DNA from: Pseudozobellia sp. WGM2
GTDB taxonomy: Bacteria; Bacteroidota; Bacteroidia; Flavobacteriales; Flavobacteriaceae
Reading direction: 5' to 3'
NCBI RefSeq assembly: GCF_017810075.1
Contig: NZ_JADNYK010000002.1
Coordinates: 620,001-684,000, forward strand
DNA: 64,000 bases
The position numbers and the translations under genes were made by a program. Numbering within the stretch: position 1 is the first letter of the stretch; each line of letters starts with the position of its first letter. This document shows positions 55,495 to 64,000 of this stretch, piece by piece. The notes below the pieces were generated by a model. That model did not search any database. It had not been told where the DNA came from and saw only the letters and a list, made by a program, of their open reading frames with translations.

Positions 55495-58371
55495 ATGAAT
55501 TCTAAAAAACCATTAAAATTTGCACTGGCAATACTTTTTGTTGCCTTTGCAGTCTTGCCCGTTTTTGCGCAGAATGGCAATTTGCAGGGTAAGATATCAG
55601 ATGAAAACGGTATTACGGTACCTGGTGCCAATGTTGTAATTTCTGAATTGAACAAAGGGGTGATTTCCGATTTTGACGGTAATTTTACTTTAGTAAATGT
55701 ACCAGCAGGTAATTACACCTTAAGTATTACCTATTTAGGGTATTCAGATGTACAGCAAGAGATAACGGTCGAGGCAGATAAAACTACGCCTATTTCCGTA
55801 TTTATCACTCCTAAAACACTAGAACTTGATGGGGTTGAAGTTCTTGGTTTCGGGTTGGGAAGTCAATCACGGGCTTTGAATACTCAAAAAAACAATATGA
55901 ACATTACCAATGTGGTCTCTACCGACCAGATCGGCAAATTTCCTGATGCGAATATCGGTGATGCGGTAAAACGTATACCCGGTATTACCATGCAGGTCGA
56001 TCAAGGTGAAGCTCGAAACATAATCGTTCGGGGTCTTTCTCCACAATTAAACTCGGTAACTCTGAATGGTAGCCGTATTCCATCCGCCGAAGGCGATAAT
56101 AGAAATGTTCAGATGGATCTGATTCCATCCGATATGATTCAGTCGATAGAAGTAAGTAAAGCTGTAACTCCGGATATGGATGCCGATGCGATGGGCGGAT
56201 CTGTCAACCTCGTAACTCGTACCGCTCCCCATGGGTTTAGGCTTTCTGCAACTGCGGGATCAGGAATAAATTTAATCACGGACAAGCCTATTTGGAATGG
56301 TTCGGTTTTGGTGGGAGACCGTACTAAAGACGGCAAGTTGGGTTGGATGGTATCCGCTACGATCAACGACAACGATTTTGGCTCCGACAATATAGAAGCA
56401 GAATGGACGGACGAGTTTGAATTTTATACTGGTGAAGATGACCTAGAGGGAGAGCCTATTATAGAAGGGGTAGAGGTTGACCCTTATACAAACGTTTTTG
56501 AGCAAAGAAAATACTTGGTTAGAAGAACAAGAAGAAGCTTTTCCGCCAATCTAGATTATCAAATAGCCCCGGCTCATAATGTTTATTTTAAAAGTATGTA
56601 CAACTGGCGTGATGATCGTGAAAACCGATTTGTGATCTCACACGAAATATTGGATGCAGAAGATATTGAAGCGGGTGATTTTACCATTACGAACGGTGTG
56701 CCAACAAGATTCCCCGTTGAGGCGGTCAGAGAAACCAAAGGAGGTATTAATAGTGACAGGAACAAAAACAGAAGGCTAGAAGACCAAAGAATGCAAAATT
56801 ATACCTTGGGCGGTAATCACTTGTTCGCAAATTTAAAGTTTGATTGGATGGCCTCTTACGCCAAAGCTTCGGAAGAGCGACTGAATGAACGGTATGCAGT
56901 TTATGCGGCAGAATATATAGCCTCTAATGACAATAGTGATACTGAGTTTCCGATGATTAGTGCAGAAAACACCTCAGATACCAATGATTTAAGTGCTTTT
57001 GAGTTTGATGAAGTAACTAACGAAAACCAATATACCGAAGAAGAAGACATGAACTTCTTCGCTAATTTTGAGTTACCTGTAGATTTCTTCGGTAATGAAG
57101 GTGGTATTGTAAAATTTGGTGCTCGCGGCAGATTCAAAAATAAATTCAGAGATAATAATTTCTTCGAATTTGAAGGCTTGGAAACTCAATTCTCTACCAT
57201 GGCCGATGTTCCGACAAAAAGCGTGACAGATGATGATTTTCTTGCAGGGACACAATATGACGCAGGCTTCTTTCCTACTGAAGAGTGGTTGGGCAGTTTA
57301 GACCTTAACGAAAATACAGGTTCTTCGGTACCGGATGAGTTTGTAAGAGATAATTTTAAGGTTGAAGAAAATGTGTGGGCAGCTTATGCCATGACCAATC
57401 AAAACATTTCAGATAAACTGAGTTTGTTATTGGGGCTTCGTCTAGAAAGCACAAATATTACCGCTACCGGCAATCAGATCGAGGATGAAGAAGATGTAAT
57501 AGGAGAAATTACCGAAGAGAGCTCATACACCAATTTGCTGCCTGGCGTTCACTTGAAATACGATGTTACCGATAATACAGTTCTGAGATTCGCCTGGACC
57601 AATACTTTAGCGAGACCTAATTACGTTGATTTAACGCCCTATATCGATGTTGTAAGCGCTGATGATGAAATTTATTTGGGTAACCCTGAATTAGAACCGA
57701 CCACGTCGATGAACTTCGATATTATGGCAGAACATTATTTTCAAAGTGTAGGTATACTCTCGGGCGGGTTGTTTCATAAAAGTATTAATGATTTTATCTA
57801 TGTTTTTCAAGCTGAGACTACCGATAATAGCTTTGGTACAGATACCGAGGGTTTTGAGGTTTACCAACCGTTGAACGGTGATGATGCTTCTATTTTTGGG
57901 GCAGAAGTGGCTTTACAGCGTCAATTGAATTTTCTGCCTGGTTTCTTGAAGAATCTAAGTCTCTATTTGAATTATACCTATTTAAGTTCAAATGCCAACG
58001 GTATTAGAAATGAAGATGGAGAAGAAAGAGATGATTTAGATCTGCCCAATACCGCCCCAAACATGTTTAACGGCTCATTAGGGTATGCCGATAATAGGTT
58101 TAGTGCGAGATTGTCTGCTAACTTTTCAGATGCCTATGTAGATGAAATTGGGGGAAATGCCTTTGAAGATAGATATTATGACAAACAGTTCTTTCTAGAT
58201 TTTAGTACAACTTATTCGATCAATAAGAATCTCAGTGTTTATGCCGATTTAAATAACATCACAAACCAACCCTTGCGCTATTATCAAGGAGTAAGCAATC
58301 GCACTATGCAAGCTGAGTACTATAGCTTGAAGTGTACGTTCGGTCTTAAATATGATTTGTTCAAGAAGTAA
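55495..58371 (+). CDS. TonB-dependent outer-membrane receptor
   Basis: A 958-aa receptor if started at the ATG at 55495 (MNSKKPLKFALAILFVAFAV, a signal peptide ending PVFAQ); an upstream ATG lacks a signal. A carboxypeptidase-regulatory-like domain comes first (LQGKISDENGITVPGANVVI), then the plug (NIGDAVKRIPGITMQVDQ, NIIVRGLSPQLNSVTLNG, DADAMGGSVNL) and a 22-strand-type barrel. No SusD partner follows; instead a phytase gene starts 71 bp later. I infer uptake of a phosphorylated substrate such as inositol phosphates or their metal complexes. Confidence 0.92.
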   Translation: MNSKKPLKFALAILFVAFAVLPVFAQNGNLQGKISDENGITVPGANVVISELNKGVISDFDGNFTLVNVPAGNYTLSITYLGYSDVQQEITVEADKTTPISVFITPKTLELDGVEVLGFGLGSQSRALNTQKNNMNITNVVSTDQIGKFPDANIGDAVKRIPGITMQVDQGEARNIIVRGLSPQLNSVTLNGSRIPSAEGDNRNVQMDLIPSDMIQSIEVSKAVTPDMDADAMGGSVNLVTRTAPHGFRLSATAGSGINLITDKPIWNGSVLVGDRTKDGKLGWMVSATINDNDFGSDNIEAEWTDEFEFYTGEDDLEGEPIIEGVEVDPYTNVFEQRKYLVRRTRRSFSANLDYQIAPAHNVYFKSMYNWRDDRENRFVISHEILDAEDIEAGDFTITNGVPTRFPVEAVRETKGGINSDRNKNRRLEDQRMQNYTLGGNHLFANLKFDWMASYAKASEERLNERYAVYAAEYIASNDNSDTEFPMISAENTSDTNDLSAFEFDEVTNENQYTEEEDMNFFANFELPVDFFGNEGGIVKFGARGRFKNKFRDNNFFEFEGLETQFSTMADVPTKSVTDDDFLAGTQYDAGFFPTEEWLGSLDLNENTGSSVPDEFVRDNFKVEENVWAAYAMTNQNISDKLSLLLGLRLESTNITATGNQIEDEEDVIGEITEESSYTNLLPGVHLKYDVTDNTVLRFAWTNTLARPNYVDLTPYIDVVSADDEIYLGNPELEPTTSMNFDIMAEHYFQSVGILSGGLFHKSINDFIYVFQAETTDNSFGTDTEGFEVYQPLNGDDASIFGAEVALQRQLNFLPGFLKNLSLYLNYTYLSSNANGIRNEDGEERDDLDLPNTAPNMFNGSLGYADNRFSARLSANFSDAYVDEIGGNAFEDRYYDKQFFLDFSTTYSINKNLSVYADLNNITNQPLRYYQGVSNRTMQAEYYSLKCTFGLKYDLFKK

Positions 58372-58442
58372 AACATAGTATTAATTATTAAGCTGCAGAA
58401 TGTGTGTGTATCTGAAGCTTTCTCTTACCATAAGAAAATAAG

Positions 58443-59459
58443 ATGAAAAAATTAGCAGTAATGGCCATTATGGCCATAGGGTTTATTGGGTGTAAGACAA
58501 AAAGTAAATTACCGGCTATAGCTCCCGATATAATAACGGAAAAGACTTTGAACGATACAGATGATCCTGCCATATGGGTGAACCCGAATGATGCATCGAA
58601 GAGTATTGTTTTTGGCACGGATAAAGAAACTAATGGAGGTGTTTATGCTTACGATTTACAGGGTAAAATAATCAAGGAGAAATCCATAACCGATATAAAA
58701 AGACCTAACAATGTTGATCTGGAATATGGGTTTGAGCTTAATGATTCTACCAAAGTCGATATTATTATGTTTACGGAAAGGGAAAGGCAACAGGTGCGCT
58801 TGTTCAGTGTGCCTGATATGAAGCCATTGGATAATGGGGGCTTTAAAGTTTTTACCGATGCCAAAGAGCCTGAACATAATCTGCCGATGGGCATTGCTAT
58901 ATATAAGTCACCGATTGATGGTGAAATTTATGCTATAGTTGGTAGAAAATCGGGTCCGGAAATAGATTACTTATATCAATATCAATTGCAGGCAAATAGT
59001 TCTGGTGTTCAGATGGAACTGGTCAGAAAGTTCGGTGCATTCAGCGGTCAGAAAGAAATCGAGGCCATCGCCGTAGATGATAAAAATGGTTTGATTTATT
59101 ATTCAGATGAAGGGGTTTGCATACGTAAATATTATGCCGAACCTTCTAAAGGCAATGAAGAAATTTCCTGTTTCGGTGGAGCTAATTTTAAAGAAGATAT
59201 TGAGGGCATAGCGATAGCTACATATCCGAATGGTAAGGGGTACATTATCGTATCTAATCAACAACAAGGTGAGTTCAATATTTATTCAAGAGAAGATAAT
59301 TCTTTTATCAAAGCTGTAAACTTGACCACGCTGGAAACCGATGGCTGCGATGTGGTGACCGTACCTCTGAACAGTACGTTCAAAAATGGTCTTTTTGTGG
59401 CTATGAACGATGAAAAGAACTTCTTCTTTTATGACCTGGGTAAACTTGGGCTTGAGTAA
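58443..59459 (+). CDS. Beta-propeller 3-phytase lipoprotein
   Basis: A 338-aa outer-surface or periplasmic lipoprotein (lipobox IGFIGC, Cys17). The opening DTDDPAIWVNPNDASKSIV and GTDKETNGGVYAYDL is diagnostic for the beta-propeller phytase family, whose members release phosphate from phytate in a calcium-dependent way. Further blade signatures are RPNNVDLEYGF, EIEAIAVDD and EDIEGIAIA. It follows the TonB receptor and ends at a terminator, completing a regulator-receptor-enzyme unit. Confidence 0.92.
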   Translation: MKKLAVMAIMAIGFIGCKTKSKLPAIAPDIITEKTLNDTDDPAIWVNPNDASKSIVFGTDKETNGGVYAYDLQGKIIKEKSITDIKRPNNVDLEYGFELNDSTKVDIIMFTERERQQVRLFSVPDMKPLDNGGFKVFTDAKEPEHNLPMGIAIYKSPIDGEIYAIVGRKSGPEIDYLYQYQLQANSSGVQMELVRKFGAFSGQKEIEAIAVDDKNGLIYYSDEGVCIRKYYAEPSKGNEEISCFGGANFKEDIEGIAIATYPNGKGYIIVSNQQQGEFNIYSREDNSFIKAVNLTTLETDGCDVVTVPLNSTFKNGLFVAMNDEKNFFFYDLGKLGLE

Positions 59460-59489
59460 AGAACACAGTTTTCTGCTTATTAAATTGTT

Positions 59490-59524
59490 AAAAAGACCTA
59501 TTTATATGTAAATGGGTCTTTTTT
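59490..59524 (+). terminator. Terminator after the phytase gene
   Basis: AAAAGACCTATTT pairs with AAATGGGTCTTTT (one G-T pair) around a 6-base loop, followed by T residues. Confidence 0.85.
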
Positions 59525-59651
59525 GCGTGTATTTAGATATAGTACATCTCATCAATTTCTGTAATTTTGTATCCTGCCCCTTTATTTTTGAAGGCGAAGT
59601 TTGCCCCGATTAATTCATTATAAATTGAATTTCAAATAAAAGTGTAAAGAA

Positions 59652-59813
59652 ATGGCTAAAATTGAAATTAAAGGTACTCCTGAAAAATTGGAAAGAGTAT
59701 CTATTTTTTTAAAGGCGAACAACATTGAGCATACCATAATGGATGATTATGGAAACCACTCAAAAGAGGTATCGGATAAGTATAAAGAGCTGATGCGTAA
59801 ATTCAATCATTAG
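59652..59813 (+). CDS. Small conserved-looking protein, 53 aa
   Basis: A short frame from ATG (59652) to TAG (59811-59813). The peptide starts MAKIEIKGTPEKLERVSIFL and ends KYKELMRKFNH; it reads like a compact alpha/beta fold with codon use like its neighbours. A purine-rich AAAGAAA precedes the ATG. TAATTTTG (59562-59569) and TATTTTTG (59583-59590) upstream could serve as -7 elements. The GAF gene starts 14 bp after it. No family recognised. Confidence 0.55.
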   Translation: MAKIEIKGTPEKLERVSIFLKANNIEHTIMDDYGNHSKEVSDKYKELMRKFNH

Positions 59814-59827
59814 TTGATTTTATTTCT

Positions 59828-60307
59828 ATGGATGTTAACAAGCTAGGTTTGCCAGAACTAGAAGAGATTTATACAGAAATACTAAAGGAAGAACCTAATT
59901 GGGAAGCCGTGCTAAAGTCTATAATAGTAAGATTTGGTTGTTCAACAGGCACACTGCACTTTCTTGAACAAAAGACATCGTTTTTACAGTTAAAGGCACA
60001 GATTGGTATTCCTTCATTTTTAATTCCTAAGTTAGAAACTATACCTATCGGTAAAGGTATGGCGGGTATAGCAGCCGAGAGAAAAGCCCCGGTAGAGATG
60101 TGCAATCTTCAGACCGATGATTCTGGGGTTGCAAGACCTGCCGCCAAAGAAACAAAAGTAGAAGGTTCTATAGCCGTTCCGTTATTAAAAGAAGAGGTTT
60201 TGCAAGGCACTTTGGGCATCGCTAAACCAGTACCCTATGATTTTACCGAAGCTGAGAAAAATGAACTTCTCAAAATCGGAGAGGCTATCGCAACTTCAAT
60301 TGGTTGA
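59828..60307 (+). CDS. GAF-domain protein
   Basis: A 159-aa protein made of a single GAF domain (TLHFLEQKTSFLQLKAQIGI, IPIGKGMAGIAAERKAPVEM, GSIAVPLLKEEVLQGTLGIA). There is no output domain. Such stand-alone GAF proteins may bind small molecules or act in trans; the ligand is unknown. It follows the 53-aa gene and ends before a bidirectional terminator. Confidence 0.85.
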   Translation: MDVNKLGLPELEEIYTEILKEEPNWEAVLKSIIVRFGCSTGTLHFLEQKTSFLQLKAQIGIPSFLIPKLETIPIGKGMAGIAAERKAPVEMCNLQTDDSGVARPAAKETKVEGSIAVPLLKEEVLQGTLGIAKPVPYDFTEAEKNELLKIGEAIATSIG

Positions 60308-60325
60308 AATCTAGTGTAAAAACAT

Positions 60326-60354
60326 AAAAAAGGCCCTATTCAAGGGCCTTTTTT
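60326..60354. terminator. Bidirectional terminator between the GAF gene and ahcY
   Basis: Perfect 12-bp stem AAAAAAGGCCCT / AGGGCCTTTTTT with a 5-base loop, serving both converging genes. Confidence 0.9.
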
Positions 60355-60382
60355 CGTACAATATAATCTCTATCGACCTTTA

Positions 60383-61699
60383 TTAGTATCTGTAATACTC
60401 CGGTTTGAACGGTCCGTCAACAGTAACGCCGATATATTCGGCTTGTTCTTGATTAAGTTCGGTAAGCTCGGCACCCAAACGTGAAAGATGCAACGCCGCA
60501 ACTTTTTCATCGAGATGCTTCGGTAACATATAGACCTCATTTTTATAATTGTCGCTATGCTTCCACAATTCGATTTGTGCCAAAGTTTGATTGGTAAAAG
60601 AGTTGCTCATCACAAAGCTTGGGTGGCCTGTAGCGCAACCTAGGTTTACTAATCTTCCTTCTGCCAAAATAATTATATCTTTTCCATCGATAGTATACTT
60701 GTCTACCTGAGGTTTAATTTCATCTTTGGTATCACCGAAGTTTCCGTTTAACCAAGCCATATCGATTTCGTTATCGAAGTGACCGATATTACAGACAATC
60801 GCTTTGTCTTTGAGTGCTTTGAAGTGCTCGGCACGAATGATATCTTTGTTACCTGTAGTAGTAATTACTACATCGGCTTTACCGATTACGGTTTCCAACT
60901 GTTTTACTTCAAAGCCATCCATACAAGCCTGTAATGCACATATTGGGTCTATCTCGGTAACGGTTACGATAGAACCTGCACCTCTAAAGGAGGCAGCTGT
61001 ACCTTTACCAACATCTCCATAACCACATACGACAACTTGTTTGCCAGCTAGCATAGTGTCAGTAGCTCTTCGAATTGCATCAACGGCGCTCTCACGACAT
61101 CCGTATTTATTATCAAATTTCGATTTGGTCACAGAGTCGTTCACATTAATGGCCGGCATCGGTAACGTTCCTTTTTTCATACGTTCGTACAAACGGTGAA
61201 CACCAGTAGTAGTCTCTTCAGAAAGCCCTTTCACATCTTTTGCCAATTCAGGGTACTTGTCCAAAACCATATTGGTAAGATCTCCGCCATCATCAAGAAT
61301 CATATTTAGAGGTTCTCTGTCTTCTCCAAAAAATAGGGTCTGCTCGATACACCAGTCAAATTCTTTATCGCTCATACCTTTCCAAGCGTAAACTGGTATG
61401 CCTGCCGCTGCAATTGCTGCCGCAGCATGGTCTTGTGTAGAAAATATATTGCACGAACTCCAGGTAACATCTGCACCCAAGGCTACTAGGGTTTCAATGA
61501 GAACGGCCGTTTGTATGGTCATATGCAGACAGCCGGCGATTCGAGCGCCTTTGAGCGGCTGTTCGTTTCCGTACTCTTCGCGAAGTGACATTAGGCCCGG
61601 CATTTCGGCCTCGGCAAGTTCAATCTCTTTTCTTCCCCAATCCGCTAAAGAAATATTTTTTACCTTATACGGTAGATAGGAAACAGTTTTGGTATCCAT
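60383..61699 (-). CDS. ahcY: Adenosylhomocysteinase
   Basis: Hydrolyses S-adenosylhomocysteine to homocysteine and adenosine, clearing the product of SAM-dependent methylation. The 438 aa contain the NAD site [20 protein letters not shown], substrate motifs [16 protein letters not shown] and [18 protein letters not shown], and the C-terminal PFKPEYYRY that binds NAD of the neighbouring subunit. Normal length. It has a good -7 element 56 bp upstream. Confidence 0.98.
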   Translation of the reverse strand: MDTKTVSYLPYKVKNISLADWGRKEIELAEAEMPGLMSLREEYGNEQPLKGARIAGCLHMTIQTAVLIETLVALGADVTWSSCNIFSTQDHAAAAIAAAGIPVYAWKGMSDKEFDWCIEQTLFFGEDREPLNMILDDGGDLTNMVLDKYPELAKDVKGLSEETTTGVHRLYERMKKGTLPMPAINVNDSVTKSKFDNKYGCRESAVDAIRRATDTMLAGKQVVVCGYGDVGKGTAASFRGAGSIVTVTEIDPICALQACMDGFEVKQLETVIGKADVVITTTGNKDIIRAEHFKALKDKAIVCNIGHFDNEIDMAWLNGNFGDTKDEIKPQVDKYTIDGKDIIILAEGRLVNLGCATGHPSFVMSNSFTNQTLAQIELWKHSDNYKNEVYMLPKHLDEKVAALHLSRLGAELTELNQEQAEYIGVTVDGPFKPEYYRY

Positions 61700-61754
61700 A
61701 GTCTTTTTTATTTTTTACTTTCGTAATAAGCGGGCAAGCCACTTTTTGTGGTTG

Positions 61755-61762
61755 CAAAGTTA
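61755..61762 (-). promoter_or_regulatory. -7 element for ahcY
   Basis: TAACTTTG on the minus strand, with TTGG about 22 bp further upstream as a possible -33 element. Confidence 0.55.
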
Positions 61763-61782
61763 AGAAAAAGGTACAGAACGTT

Positions 61783-62415
61783 ATGCCAATTTACAAGATA
61801 CTCAAGGTAAATGCCTCGACTACAGTATATATTTGGAAGGTGCTCGAATCAGAGTCATACCTTTCAAAGGGTATCGTTTTGACCGAACATTGCCAAACCC
61901 GTATGGATGGCATGAAATCGGAGTTGCATCGAAGGGCATTCTTAAGTATCCGTCATTTAATGGCCGAGGCCGGTTATGTTGATGCCGATTTGTATTATGA
62001 TGAATTTGGGAAGCCCCATTTAAAAGATGGAAAGAAAATATCGATTACCCATTCAAATGATTTTACAGGCATAATTGTTAGTAAAGATCAAGAGGTTGGT
62101 ATCGACATCGAAAAACAGCGTGAAAAGATTCTGCGTATCGCCCACAAGTTCACGCCTATCGAAGAGTATAGAACTATTGCCAATACCGATGCTTTGATAC
62201 GTAAACTTACTATCGTTTGGGGTAGTAAAGAATCGCTCTATAAAATATATGCCGAACCGGGTTTAAGTTTTATACATCATATCAATGTGAGAGATTTTAG
62301 ACTCGATAGCGCACAAAGTACTGCAGAGATTCTCTACCATGGCGACTCTTCATTTTATGATATTCGGTTTTTTGAATTTGAAGGTTTCACATGTGTGTAT
62401 GCCGTAAGAAATTGA
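61783..62415 (+). CDS. 4'-phosphopantetheinyl transferase
   Basis: Transfers phosphopantetheine from CoA to carrier proteins. The 210 aa show the magnesium-binding VGIDIEKQ and the conserved WGSKESLYKIY, with ITHSNDF upstream as the CoA-contact region, as in Sfp-type enzymes. It is divergent from ahcY. The partner carrier protein is not nearby, so it may be the general enzyme for fatty-acid synthesis. Confidence 0.92.
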   Translation: MPIYKILKVNASTTVYIWKVLESESYLSKGIVLTEHCQTRMDGMKSELHRRAFLSIRHLMAEAGYVDADLYYDEFGKPHLKDGKKISITHSNDFTGIIVSKDQEVGIDIEKQREKILRIAHKFTPIEEYRTIANTDALIRKLTIVWGSKESLYKIYAEPGLSFIHHINVRDFRLDSAQSTAEILYHGDSSFYDIRFFEFEGFTCVYAVRN

Positions 62416-62448
62416 GAATGCGTATCTAAACTTACATTTACTTTGCTA

Positions 62449-62709
62449 ATGAATATTTCAGTAGAACTTACTTTTTCTCCCTTACAAGAAGATTTCGAAC
62501 AACACATTATCAATTTCATCAAAAAACTAAGAGCTTCGGGCCTTACGGTACTGGAAAACCCATTAAGCACTCAAGTGTACGGCGACTACGATGAGGTCAT
62601 GAAAATTTTGCAAGCAGAAATAAAAGAGGCTTTTGAACTTATGGAAAGAGGCTTGATGTATATGAAATTGGTAAAATCTGACCGAAGCGAGTATGAGCCT
62701 CATTTTTGA
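62449..62709 (+). CDS. Thiamine-binding-like (MTH1187/YkoF family) protein
   Basis: An 86-aa protein with start at ATG 62449 (a TTG two codons upstream is possible). The sequence MNISVELTFSPLQEDFEQHI, IINFIKKLRASGLTVLENPL and VYGDYDEVMKILQAEIKEAF matches the thiamine-binding/MTH1187 fold. Its end overlaps the start of the transporter gene by 17 bp. Some members bind thiamine-like pyrimidines, which bears on the neighbour's substrate. Confidence 0.75.
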   Translation: MNISVELTFSPLQEDFEQHIINFIKKLRASGLTVLENPLSTQVYGDYDEVMKILQAEIKEAFELMERGLMYMKLVKSDRSEYEPHF

Positions 62710-63331
62710 TTGGCTATTCGCCCAATATGAAAATACGCCGAACCACATTGTCGTACTAGAACTGATAAGTGTATTCTTTGCGTTGTTGAGTGTAATCTAT
62801 TCCAAGCGTGAGAACATACTCGTATTTCCTACGGGAATTATCGGAACGGGAATAGCAGTTTATATTTTATTGGTGTATGGTCTTCTAGGCGACATGCTCA
62901 TTAATGCGTATTACTTTATTATGAGTATTGTAGGTTGGTATCAATGGACACGTAAGGTTGATGATAACCATTATATACCGGTCACAATCACTACGGCAAA
63001 AGAAAAAAAATGGTCCTTTCTCCTATTTTTAGGTACTATAGTCTTTGTTACTTTAGTGTATGGTGTAACTGACAGATTTGATACGTGGACGGCCTATACC
63101 GATATCTTGACCACGGCAATATTTTTTGTTGGCATGTGGTTGATGGCTAAAAAGAAACTCGAAAATTGGTTGTATTGGATTGTGGGTGATATTATTACCG
63201 TGCCACTCTATTTGTATAAAGGTCTTATATTTAGCGCCATTTTATATTTCGTTTTAACCATTATAGCCATATTTGGCTACCTCGCATGGAAGAATCACTT
63301 AAACAAGAGCCCTCAGACCTTATTAAGGTAG
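62693..63331 (+). CDS. pnuC: PnuC-family vitamin transporter
   Basis: A 212-aa inner-membrane protein with about seven membrane segments and the PnuC signature: YFIMSIVGWYQWTRK (second-helix WxxW-like) and LENWLYWIVGDIITVPLY. PnuC carries nicotinamide riboside; close relatives (PnuT) carry thiamine. A thiamine-binding-like protein upstream favours thiamine, while the NadR-like kinase downstream favours nicotinamide riboside. The gene overlaps its downstream neighbour by 46 bp. Confidence 0.88.
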   Translation: MSLIFDWLFAQYENTPNHIVVLELISVFFALLSVIYSKRENILVFPTGIIGTGIAVYILLVYGLLGDMLINAYYFIMSIVGWYQWTRKVDDNHYIPVTITTAKEKKWSFLLFLGTIVFVTLVYGVTDRFDTWTAYTDILTTAIFFVGMWLMAKKKLENWLYWIVGDIITVPLYLYKGLIFSAILYFVLTIIAIFGYLAWKNHLNKSPQTLLR

Positions 63332-63852
63332 TTCTGTTCGGACCTGAATCTACAGGAAAGACAACCCTATCACAGCAATTGGCCGAGCATTATAATACCT
63401 ATTGGGTGCCCGAGTATGCCCGTGAATATCTTCAAGAGAAATGGAACAGAGTGCAAAAGGTATGTGAACCTCATGATCTATTGCCAATTGCGAGGGGTCA
63501 GATGAAATTAGAGAATATGCTGACCAAAAAAGCTACAAATGTTCTTATTTGCGACACCGATCTTTTAGAGACTAAAGTATATTCAGAGGCATATTACGTG
63601 GGGCAATGCGACCCACTTTTAGAAAAATTCGCTTTGGAGAACACTTATGACCTGTATTTTCTAACCTATATTGATATACCATGGGAAGCAGATGATCTTC
63701 GCGATAAGCCAGATGAAAGAGAAAGAATGTTTGCCTATTTTAATGATACCTTAAAGCGCTATGGTCGAAATTTCACTATATTAAAAGGCAATAAAGAAGA
63801 ACGTTTGGCCGAGGCCATTAAACATATAGACCACTTATTGAATAACTTATGA
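63286..63852 (+). CDS. NadR-like AAA-family nucleotide/vitamin kinase
   Basis: A 188-aa P-loop kinase: Walker A FGPESTGKTTLSQQL near residue 20, then YWVPEYAREYLQEKWNR, typical of the ribosylnicotinamide kinase part of NadR. CDTDLLETKVYSEAYYV is the Walker B region and DKPDERERMF the lid. The usual N-terminal adenylyltransferase half of full NadR is missing, so only phosphorylation is expected. Coupled by overlap with the transporter. Confidence 0.85.
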   Translation: MEESLKQEPSDLIKVVLFGPESTGKTTLSQQLAEHYNTYWVPEYAREYLQEKWNRVQKVCEPHDLLPIARGQMKLENMLTKKATNVLICDTDLLETKVYSEAYYVGQCDPLLEKFALENTYDLYFLTYIDIPWEADDLRDKPDERERMFAYFNDTLKRYGRNFTILKGNKEERLAEAIKHIDHLLNNL

Positions 63853-64000
63853 ATTTGACAGAAAAAGACCTGACATTACTTTCAGAAAAAGGAATATCTG
63901 AAGGAAAAGTACTTGAACAGATTGATACCTTCAAAGAAGGTATACCGTTCGTACAATTAGAGAAAGCAGTAACTATTGGTGAAGGTATCTCTAAGTTTTC
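63849..64000 (+). CDS. DUF4301-like protein, C-terminus outside window
   Basis: The first 50 codons of a gene whose ATG overlaps the upstream TGA (ATGA). MNLTEKDLTLLSEKGISEGK and FKEGIPFVQLEKAVTIGEGI match the opening of DUF4301 proteins as I remember them. Role unknown; it belongs to the PnuC-kinase transcript. Confidence 0.7.
   Translation, partial: MNLTEKDLTLLSEKGISEGKVLEQIDTFKEGIPFVQLEKAVTIGEGISKF

Overview
The window comes from a marine-type member of the Bacteroidota, most likely family Flavobacteriaceae (Maribacter/Zobellia-like). The evidence is the gliding genes gldE-gldD, a type IX secretion (T9SS) C-terminal sorting domain, promoters of the Bacteroidota form (TTTG or TTG, about 19 bp, TAnnTTTG), an ATP synthase beta subunit with the Bacteroidota insertion, SprB-type repeats and a low-GC genome. 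No rRNA, tRNA, CRISPR array or prophage was seen.

Region 1 (1-3.6 kb): the 3' part of an SGNH/GDSL hydrolase, then atpD-atpC. Region 2 (3.6-26.6 kb, all minus strand): a 23-kb accessory locus. In transcription order it holds an 819-aa outer-membrane barrel protein; a 1566-aa TANFOR-like/fibronectin/metallopeptidase protein; a membrane protein joined to it by a TAATG stop/start overlap; two near-identical REP-associated tyrosine transposase (RAYT) units with inverted REP palindromes; two further small immunity-like genes, each preceded by the cut-off tail of another reading frame; and three very large exported proteins (1695 aa, 696 aa, 1634 aa), the last with SprB-type repeats and a T9SS signal. 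I read it as a surface-delivered polymorphic-toxin-like locus whose displaced toxin tips were cut by REP/RAYT units. This is the best candidate in the window for an undescribed system.

Region 3 (27-32 kb): two convergent paralogous GAF-histidine kinases, a GNAT acetyltransferase and an M61 peptidase. Region 4 (32-39.6 kb): biotin synthesis, bioF-(zinc ribbon protein)-bioD, bioA-(ketoacyl synthase), bioB, followed by a cupin/JmjC-like protein and a small outer-membrane protein. The ketoacyl synthase probably belongs to the pathway and may supply the pimeloyl precursor.

Region 5 (39.6-53.7 kb): housekeeping and gliding genes: recX, rng, a 29-aa mS38-like ribosomal protein gene, HU, mutY, ssb, gldE, gldD, two paralogous small lipoproteins, a DMT transporter, an M16 peptidase pair, a DUF4199-like protein, and rplU-rpmA with an unusual helix-hairpin-helix extension on L21.

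Region 6 (53.7-59.5 kb): a phytate-utilisation candidate: a membrane-anchored TPR/HTH regulator, a TonB-dependent receptor preceded by an 11-bp-phased TTGTTTCC array, and a beta-propeller phytase lipoprotein. Region 7 (59.6-64 kb): a 53-aa protein, a GAF protein, ahcY, a phosphopantetheinyl transferase, and an overlapping thiamine-binding-like / PnuC-type transporter / NadR-like kinase / DUF4301-like set running off the window. Family names come from recognition of motifs; no database search was run.
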